Shown: one piece after another, positions 1 to 4,439 of the stretch
How positions within the stretch are numbered: the first letter of the stretch is position 1
Layout: every line of letters begins with the position of its first letter
Source of the DNA: Cyanobacteria bacterium M_surface_7_m2_040
GTDB taxonomy: Bacteria > Cyanobacteriota > Cyanobacteriia > PCC-6307 > Cyanobiaceae
NCBI GenBank assembly: GCA_016882555.1
Contig: VGPQ01000104.1
Span: forward strand, 1-5,716
DNA length: 5,716 nt
Direction of reading: 5' to 3'
Program-made: the position numbers and the translations under genes
The notes under the pieces: generated by a model
The model's database searches: none
Seen by the model: only the letters and a program-made list of their open reading frames with translations
Told to the model about the DNA's origin: nothing

Positions 1-6
1 AACGGG

Positions 7-54
7 CAACCCTGTCCCGCGGGGTTGATGAATGTGGGCGGCGGCTATTGCCGC
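7..54. other. Two short hairpins at the left edge, function unknown
   Basis: CAACCC (7-12) can pair with GGGTTG (22-27), and GCGGC (41-45) pairs with GCCGC (50-54) around a TATT tetraloop. They lie just past the stop of the minus-strand 70-residue gene, so either could mark its transcript end. Neither is followed by a T-run on either strand, so an intrinsic terminator is not supported. The first 78 bases contain short open stretches in plus frames 1 and 3 that could be the tail of a gene beginning outside the window, but too little is visible to decide. Confidence 0.25.
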
Positions 55-78
55 AAGAAATGACGCCAGCGCGGCAGC

Positions 79-291
79 TCACCGATCGCTGACGTCCTGG
101 GCCTGGGCCGGGGCCTGGGGCATCAGGGGCAGGTCCTGCTTGCGTTGCTGCAACCGTTTGAGTTCCTGGGACACGCTCTGGATGTAGGCGCTGACGTCAG
201 ACCCCGAGCGTTCAAGGCCCTTGAGCACCGTCAGGTCATCGATCAGATGATCGATCCGGTTGTTGATCCTCTCTAGGTGCGGGTCGCGCAT
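79..291 (-). CDS. Small helical hypothetical protein, 70 aa
   Basis: I do not recognise the family. The product is 70 residues, highly charged and without Cys or Trp. Hydrophobic residues L6, I9, I13, L16/I17, L20 and L23 fall at 3-4 spacing, suggesting an amphipathic helix or short coiled coil over about residues 4-28. A likely turn (SGSD, 29-32) follows, then a second helix (about 33-54, with V33, I37, V40, L44 and L47) and a Pro/Ala/Gln-rich tail (55-66). There is no signal peptide or membrane segment, so it is probably cytoplasmic and possibly a helical hairpin that dimerises. The ATG start is supported by a strong Shine-Dalgarno (AAGGGAG) five bases upstream. It is transcribed divergently from the ligase gene across a 148-base gap. 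Confidence rests on the ribosome site and the plausible protein composition, not on a known homologue. Confidence 0.6.
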   Translation of the reverse strand: MRDPHLERINNRIDHLIDDLTVLKGLERSGSDVSAYIQSVSQELKRLQQRKQDLPLMPQAPAQAQDVSDR

Positions 292-296
292 GGTTG

Positions 297-303
297 CTCC
301 CTT
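297..303 (-). promoter_or_regulatory. Shine-Dalgarno of the 70-aa gene
   Basis: Read on the minus strand, AAGGGAG ends five bases before the ATG at 291. It is the clearest ribosome binding site in the window and fixes the start of the small gene. Confidence 0.65.
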
Positions 304-393
304 CTTCTAAGGCAAGCCTGGGCTGCTTCTCGGTGCCCCAGCGCTGCAGTGATTCGGCGAAACCGCTGCGATCTGACCCAGAGTGAGGGTGCT

Positions 394-424
394 GCTCGGA
401 CTGGCACGCCGAGCTAGTGCCCAG
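394..424 (+). promoter_or_regulatory. Two mutually exclusive leader hairpins before the ligase gene
   Basis: GCTCGG (394-399) can pair with CCGAGC (409-414). CTGGCAC (401-407) can pair with GTGCCCAG (417-424) with one bulged C. Each stem uses bases from the other stem's loop, so they cannot easily coexist; an H-type pseudoknot would leave very short connecting loops. The second stem takes up the first two bases of the purine stretch AGAGAG (423-428), which is the only candidate ribosome site for the ATG at 440. A translational switch is possible, but chance pairing in GC-rich DNA is a real alternative. Confidence 0.3.
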
Positions 425-439
425 AGAGCTTCTGCCCCC

Positions 440-1981
440 ATGAACACAACGTCTCAGACCGCGGCCGGCCGCAGCTTTCGCGACCTCCAGACCGATCTGC
501 AACCGCTCTGGGGTGACGTCACCATCGGCCAGGGGCCCGATGTCGATGTGCTCGTGGTGCCCTCGCTGTCGCTGGAGCGGGGCCAGATGGCCCAGATCAA
601 GGGCGCCCACCTCTACGAGGAGCGGCAGCTGTTTTCCCTGATCCGGCTGCGTGATCCGGGGGTGCGCATGGTCTATGCCACCAGCAAGCCCCTGGCCGAT
701 CTGGTGGTCGATGCAGTGCTGGAGCTGTTGCCGGGGGTGCCCGCCTCCCACGCTCGCCGTCGGCTGCACCTGCTCGACACCGACGATGCTTCGGACCGTC
801 CACTGACCGAGAAGCTGTTGGAGCGCCCGGCCCTGCTGGCCCGCATCGCCGAGTTGATGCGCCCGGGCCGCAGTTTCATCAGCTGCTTTGTGGTGACCGA
901 GCTGGAGAAACAGCTCTCCGAGCGGTTGCAGATTCCCTTGCTGGGCACCGATCCGGCCCTGGGGTACTGGGGCAGCAAGGCCGGCAGTCGCGAGCTGTTT
1001 GCGCGCTGCGGCGTGCCCCATCCGCCGGGCTCGCCCCTGGTGCACAACCCCGATGCCCTGGCTGAGGCCATCGCCGAGCTGTGGGAGAGCCATCCCCAGC
1101 TCAACCGTTGTGTGGTCAAGCTCAACGAGGGCTTCAGCGGCGAAGGCAATGCACCGCTTGACTTCGCTCCGCTTGATCTGGCTGGGCTCAGCAGCCCCGA
1201 ACGGCGTCGGGTTTTGCGCCAGTCCCTCGACAGCCTGCCCATGCCCGCCCCCGACTGGTTCACCCTGATGGCGCAGCAGGGGGCCTTGGTTGAGGCCTGG
1301 CTCGACGGCGGTGAGGCGCTCAGCTCACCGAGCGTGCAGGGCACCATCCATCCCCCGGGCAGCACGGGTCAGGCGCGCGTCGAGCTGGTGTCGACCCACG
1401 AGCAGGTGCTCGGCGGTGTGAGCGGGCAGACCTACCAGGGTTGTCGCTTTCCCTGCGACAACGCCTACCGGTTGGAGCTGATGCGCTACGGCCAGGCGAT
1501 CGGCGAAGCGCTGGCGGCCGAGGGGGCGCTGGAGCGCTATGCGGTCGATTTCATCGCGCGCCGCCTGGGCGATCGCTGGGATGTGCAGGCGATCGAGGTC
1601 AACCTGCGCCAGGGGGGCACCACGCACCCCTATCTGGCGCTGAGTGCCATCACCGCCGGTGCGCTTGACCACCAGAGCGGTCTGTACCGCTCACCCACCG
1701 GCGAGCCGCTGCACTACGAAGCCACGGACACCTTCAGCGATCCGGCACTGCGGGGTTTGCTGCCCGAGGATCTGATCGACATCGTGGCCGAAGCCGGCCT
1801 GCATTTTGATCCGGCTCACCTGCGGGGCAGTGTGTTTCATCTGCTCGGTTGCCTCTCGGAATACGGCAAGCTCGGCATGACCTGCATCGGTCGCTCGGCC
1901 GCCGAGGCGTCCGCGGTGTTTGCCGCCACCCAGCAGACCCTGCTGCAACGCGCCCGGTCGCTACAGACGCTCCCCCATTGA
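440..1981 (+). CDS. PGM1-related ATP-grasp carboxylate-amine (peptide) ligase
   Basis: Predicted to join a carboxylate to an amine at the expense of ATP, through an acyl-phosphate intermediate as in ATP-grasp enzymes. The protein is 513 aa and cytoplasmic, with no signal peptide. Residues about 30-185 resemble the pre-ATP-grasp region of the family (LPGVPASHARRRL at 97-109; GTDPALGYWGSKAGSRELF at 169-187). VVKLNEGFSGEGNA (225-238) supplies the nucleotide-binding Lys and glycine-rich loop. D370 and the IEVN motif (E386, N388) followed by GGTTHPY (392-398) fit the metal/ATP site. The C-terminal part contains GKLGMT (476-481), as in PGM1 C-terminal domains. ATG 440 was chosen over the in-frame GTG at 383, which would add an Arg/Ala-rich stretch and has no ribosome site; AGAGAG lies 11 bases before the ATG. 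It overlaps the next gene by one base. The family is named after the pheganomycin peptide ligase PGM1; the actual substrate here is unknown. Confidence 0.85.
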   Translation: MNTTSQTAAGRSFRDLQTDLQPLWGDVTIGQGPDVDVLVVPSLSLERGQMAQIKGAHLYEERQLFSLIRLRDPGVRMVYATSKPLADLVVDAVLELLPGVPASHARRRLHLLDTDDASDRPLTEKLLERPALLARIAELMRPGRSFISCFVVTELEKQLSERLQIPLLGTDPALGYWGSKAGSRELFARCGVPHPPGSPLVHNPDALAEAIAELWESHPQLNRCVVKLNEGFSGEGNAPLDFAPLDLAGLSSPERRRVLRQSLDSLPMPAPDWFTLMAQQGALVEAWLDGGEALSSPSVQGTIHPPGSTGQARVELVSTHEQVLGGVSGQTYQGCRFPCDNAYRLELMRYGQAIGEALAAEGALERYAVDFIARRLGDRWDVQAIEVNLRQGGTTHPYLALSAITAGALDHQSGLYRSPTGEPLHYEATDTFSDPALRGLLPEDLIDIVAEAGLHFDPAHLRGSVFHLLGCLSEYGKLGMTCIGRSAAEASAVFAATQQTLLQRARSLQTLPH

Positions 1982-1983
1982 TG
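1979..1983 (+). promoter_or_regulatory. TGATG stop/start overlap (translational coupling)
   Basis: The ligase stop TGA (1979-1981) shares its A with the ATG (1981-1983) of the carboxypeptidase. No Shine-Dalgarno is visible in the bases before it, so translation of the second gene probably depends on ribosomes finishing the first. A second in-frame ATG at 1987 is an alternative start two codons later. Confidence 0.7.
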
Positions 1984-3525
1984 GTCATGTCTTCTGCCTT
2001 TGAGCGGCTGCATCAGCACCTGCACCAGACCCGTCTGCTGGGCTCGATCAGCAGCGCCCTCTATTACGACCAGAACACGGTGATGCCGGCCGCCGGTGCG
2101 GCCTGGCGGGGGGAGCAGCTGGCCCTGCTGGCCGGCCAGTTGCACCAGCGGCAGAGCAGTGCGGACTACGACGAGCTGGTGGCGGCAGCTGAGAGCGAGC
2201 TGGGCGCCGATGCCCCACCCGAGCGCCGCCGCAACCTTGCGCTGCTGCGGCTTGAGCTGGAGCGTCAGCGCTGCCTGGATCCGCAGCTGGTGAGCGCCCT
2301 GGCCAAGGCCCAGTCGCGCGGCAATGCGGTGTGGCAGGACGCCCGTGCCCGCAATGACTTCGCCGCTTTTGCGCCGGCCCTCAAGGAGCTGATCGCCCTG
2401 CGCCGCCAGCAGGCCAGCCAGCTGGCCGCCGCCGAACCGGTGGCCCGCAGCCCCTGGGAAATTTTGGCCCAACCCTTTGAGCCGGACATCAGCAAAGCCC
2501 GCCTCGAGGAGCTCTTCTTACCCCTTAAGACCGCGTTGCCAGCGCTGCTGGAGCGGGCGGCATCGGTTCAGGCTCCGGACGCTGCGGCGTCGACCGGCGC
2601 TGCCATGGTGCCGGAGGCCCTGCAGGAGCAGCTCTGCACCGAACTGCTCGACAGTTGGGGCTATGACCCGGCGCGCTGCCAGCGCTCCCGCTCGGCCCAC
2701 CCGTTCAGTTGCACCCTGGGCCCCCAGGATTTCCGCATCACCACGCGGGTGGTGCCGGATCAGCCTCTCTCGGCCTTTTTGGCGACGGCCCACGAGTGGG
2801 GCCACTCGCTCTATGAGCAGGGCCTGCCCCGCTTAGGTGACCACTACTTCCCCTGGCCGCTTGGCGAGGCCACCTCCATGGGGGTGCACGAATCCCAGTC
2901 GCTGTTCTGGGAGTGTCGCGTGGCCCGCAGCCGCGCCTTTGCCGAGCGCTGGCATCTCCGCTTCTGCACCGGCCTGGGTGGCGGATCAGCCAGCGATCCC
3001 TGGGGCGGTTCCTTCGGCTTCTGGCGCGCCCTCAACCCCCTGCGGCCCGGCCTGATCCGTGTGGAGGCCGACGAACTCAGCTATTGCCTGCACATCGTGC
3101 TGCGCTTTGAGCTGGAGCTGGCTCTGCTCGAGCAGGAGATGCCGGTGGAGGACCTGCCCCAGCAGTGGAACCAGCGGATGCTGGAGCTGCTGGGACTTCA
3201 GCCCCAGAGCGACTCTGAGGGCTGTCTGCAGGACATCCATTGGGCCGAGGGGCTGTTCGGCTATTTCCCCTCCTATGCCCTGGGCCATCTGATCAGCGCC
3301 CAGCTCGCCGAAGCCATGGCCAGGGATCTGGGCAGCCTCGATGGCCTGATCGCAGCGGCCCAGGAGAGCGTGCTGCAGGGCTGGCTCGCCCAGCACGTCT
3401 GGCCCCTGGGGCGCCGGGTCAACGCTGAGCAACTGGTCCAGCAGGTGAGCGGCAGAGCCTTGCAGGCCCAACCGTTCCTGGACCATCTGGTCCGCCAGCT
3501 GGAGCGGCTGGAGACCAGTCCTTAA
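1981..3525 (+). CDS. M32 family zinc carboxypeptidase (carboxypeptidase Taq type)
   Basis: Metallocarboxypeptidase that removes amino acids one at a time from the C termini of peptides. The 514-aa protein has the family's usual length and lacks a signal peptide, so it should act in the cytoplasm, probably in peptide turnover. All five motifs I know for M32 are visible in order: DFRIT (250-254, DxRxT), HEWGH (271-275, HExxH, with E272 as the general base and H271/H275 as zinc ligands), HESQ (303-306, E304 the expected third ligand), IRVEAD (359-364) and GCLQDIHW (414-421). GYFPSYALGH (427-436) is also typical. An active enzyme is therefore expected. Upstream in-frame codons back to 1849 lie inside the ligase gene and do not resemble the family N terminus, so ATG 1981 (or 1987) is the start. 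It is translationally coupled to the ligase and followed 35 bases later by ppa. Confidence 0.95.
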   Translation: MVMSSAFERLHQHLHQTRLLGSISSALYYDQNTVMPAAGAAWRGEQLALLAGQLHQRQSSADYDELVAAAESELGADAPPERRRNLALLRLELERQRCLDPQLVSALAKAQSRGNAVWQDARARNDFAAFAPALKELIALRRQQASQLAAAEPVARSPWEILAQPFEPDISKARLEELFLPLKTALPALLERAASVQAPDAAASTGAAMVPEALQEQLCTELLDSWGYDPARCQRSRSAHPFSCTLGPQDFRITTRVVPDQPLSAFLATAHEWGHSLYEQGLPRLGDHYFPWPLGEATSMGVHESQSLFWECRVARSRAFAERWHLRFCTGLGGGSASDPWGGSFGFWRALNPLRPGLIRVEADELSYCLHIVLRFELELALLEQEMPVEDLPQQWNQRMLELLGLQPQSDSEGCLQDIHWAEGLFGYFPSYALGHLISAQLAEAMARDLGSLDGLIAAAQESVLQGWLAQHVWPLGRRVNAEQLVQQVSGRALQAQPFLDHLVRQLERLETSP

Positions 3526-3560
3526 GATCACGGCCTGCTCCCGGAGTGCCCACGCCGCCC

Positions 3561-4148
3561 ATGGCCAACATCGACCACGCCCCCAGCCGCACCATGCTCA
3601 ACCTGCTGCATGTGCTGCCGGCCTTTGCCGACGAGGGCGAGCTGCGGCTCAACGCCATCGTTGAGCTCAATTCGATGACGATCAACAAGTACGAGCTGAT
3701 CACCGAAACCGGCCATCTCAAGCTGGACCGCGTTGGTTATTCCTCGCTCGCCTACCCGTTCGCCTACGGCTGCATCCCCCGCACCTGGGACGAAGATGGT
3801 GACCCGCTCGACATCGAGATCGTCGGTGTGACCGAGCCCCTGATCCCCGGCTCGCTGGTCGAGGCCCGCATCATCGGGATCATGACCTTCGATGACGGCG
3901 GCGAAGTTGACGACAAGGTGATCGCGGTGTTGGCCGACGACAAGCGCATGGATCACATCTATAGCTTCACCCAGCTGGGTGAGCACTGGCTCAAGGAGAC
4001 CAAGTACTACTGGGAGCATTATAAAGATCTCAAGAAGCCCGGCACCTGCAAGGTGAATGGCTTCCTCGACACCGCCGAAGCCGTGCGCATCATCAAGGAG
4101 TGCGAACAGCGCTATCTGCAGCAGATCGACGCCAAGCTGGTGAACTGA
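3561..4148 (+). CDS. ppa: Inorganic pyrophosphatase, family I
   Basis: Soluble enzyme that hydrolyses pyrophosphate to two phosphates, pulling forward the biosynthetic reactions that release PPi. The 195-aa product carries the family I signature DGDPLD (79-84), whose D79, D81 and D84 match the metal-binding aspartates D65, D67 and D70 of the E. coli enzyme. In DDGGEVDDK (111-119), D112, D117 and K119 match E. coli D97, D102 and K104. The protein is longer than the E. coli form (about 175 aa), with an N-terminal segment including APSRTMLNLLHVLP that I associate with cyanobacteria. ATG 3561 is preferred over the in-frame GTG at 3546, since MANIDHAPSR resembles the picocyanobacterial N terminus as I remember it. 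A GGAG lies at 3543-3546, rather far upstream. Its spacing after the carboxypeptidase gene suggests shared transcription, though an essential gene may well have its own promoter too. Confidence 0.96.
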   Translation: MANIDHAPSRTMLNLLHVLPAFADEGELRLNAIVELNSMTINKYELITETGHLKLDRVGYSSLAYPFAYGCIPRTWDEDGDPLDIEIVGVTEPLIPGSLVEARIIGIMTFDDGGEVDDKVIAVLADDKRMDHIYSFTQLGEHWLKETKYYWEHYKDLKKPGTCKVNGFLDTAEAVRIIKECEQRYLQQIDAKLVN

Positions 4149-4169
4149 TCCCAACCAACCCCTAAGACA

Positions 4170-4183
4170 ATCTGCAGATCTGC
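4170..4183. repeat. Overlapping palindromes downstream of ppa
   Basis: ATCTGCAGAT (4170-4179) and GCAGATCTGC (4174-4183) are each perfect ten-base palindromes, overlapping by six bases and together repeating ATCTGC at an eight-base step. This is a candidate protein-binding site, or simply chance. No promoter elements could be placed convincingly around it. Confidence 0.3.
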
Positions 4184-4203
4184 TGGAGAGACCATCTCAG
4201 GGC

Positions 4204-4232
4204 CTGGGAGCCCCCTATGGTTTCGGCTCCAG
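4204..4232 (+). terminator. Weak hairpin, possible terminator of the ppa transcript
   Basis: CTGGGAGCC (4204-4212) pairs with GGCTCCAG (4225-4232), giving eight base pairs with one bulged G and a 12-base loop, starting about 55 bases after the ppa stop. There is no T-run after it, so it does not fit a classical intrinsic terminator. It could instead stabilise the 3' end of the ppa mRNA. Confidence 0.3.
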
Positions 4233-4300
4233 CATAGTCCTGTCGTGAGCCCGGCTTCATTCCCCTCATCCAGCCCCCAGAACGGCTGCCAACGGGGGGC

Positions 4301-4304
4301 GGAG
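4301..4304 (+). promoter_or_regulatory. Candidate Shine-Dalgarno favouring the TTG start at 4314
   Basis: GGAG in the context GGCGGAGCAC sits nine bases before TTG 4314. The alternative GTG at 4245 has no comparable purine-rich site, which is why the shorter form of the following small gene is preferred. Confidence 0.35.
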
Positions 4305-4313
4305 CACACGGCT

Positions 4314-4439
4314 TTGAAGTGGGGCCGCGACGGTGAGCTGTCGGACCTGGATCTGCAACGGATCCTCGCGCGTCTGACGGCCGTCGATCCCGCGGCTGAG
4401 ACCTTGAACGATCACTTCAGCACCCTTCATGCGGGCTGA
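4314..4439 (+). CDS. Possible tiny acidic protein, 41 aa
   Basis: I do not recognise this protein. With the TTG start it begins MKWGRDGELSD and continues as an acidic, amphipathic helix (LDLQRILARLTAVD), then AAETLNDHFSTLHAG: 41 residues with no signal or membrane segment. Support comes from the well-placed GGAG, a strong G/C bias at third codon positions (about 32 of 41 codons by hand count) like the neighbouring genes, and a natural protein-like composition. Reading from the in-frame GTG at 4245 would give 64 residues, but the extra Ser/Pro-rich part looks non-coding. It follows ppa on the same strand, and its last 13 bases overlap the end of the convergent CLC gene. It may be only a chance open frame; a search for conserved small picocyanobacterial proteins downstream of ppa or CLC would settle it. 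Confidence 0.45.
   Translation: MKWGRDGELSDLDLQRILARLTAVDPAAETLNDHFSTLHAG

Noticed and set aside
383..439. N-terminal extension of the ligase from GTG 383
   Set aside because: No ribosome site, low-complexity Arg/Ala residues, and it overlaps the leader hairpins; ATG 440 fits better.
236..1093. Long open frame on the minus strand opposite the ligase gene (285 codons)
   Set aside because: It is antisense to a well-supported gene, runs through the divergent spacer and into the 70-aa gene in another frame, and its Gln/His/Gly-rich product resembles a GC-driven shadow.
1569..1576. GCGATCGC (HIP1 octamer) as a cyanobacterial marker
   Set aside because: Only one copy was seen in the window, which can occur by chance in GC-rich DNA, so it was not used as taxonomic evidence.
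1837..2472. Minus-strand open frame opposite the carboxypeptidase gene (211 codons)
   Set aside because: It overlaps the coupled junction of two clear genes on the other strand; no motif or ribosome site supports it.
2986..3531. Minus-strand open frame opposite the carboxypeptidase 3' half (181 codons)
   Set aside because: Shadow of the M32 catalytic region; Gln/Leu-rich composition typical of antisense GC-rich frames.
3528..4154. Minus-strand open frame covering all of ppa (208 codons)
   Set aside because: An exact shadow of a confidently identified gene.
4216..4239. TATGGT and CATAGT as -10 elements for the tiny gene
   Set aside because: Each matches the consensus at only four of six positions and no -35 lies at a suitable distance; TATGGT also falls in and next to the hairpin loop.
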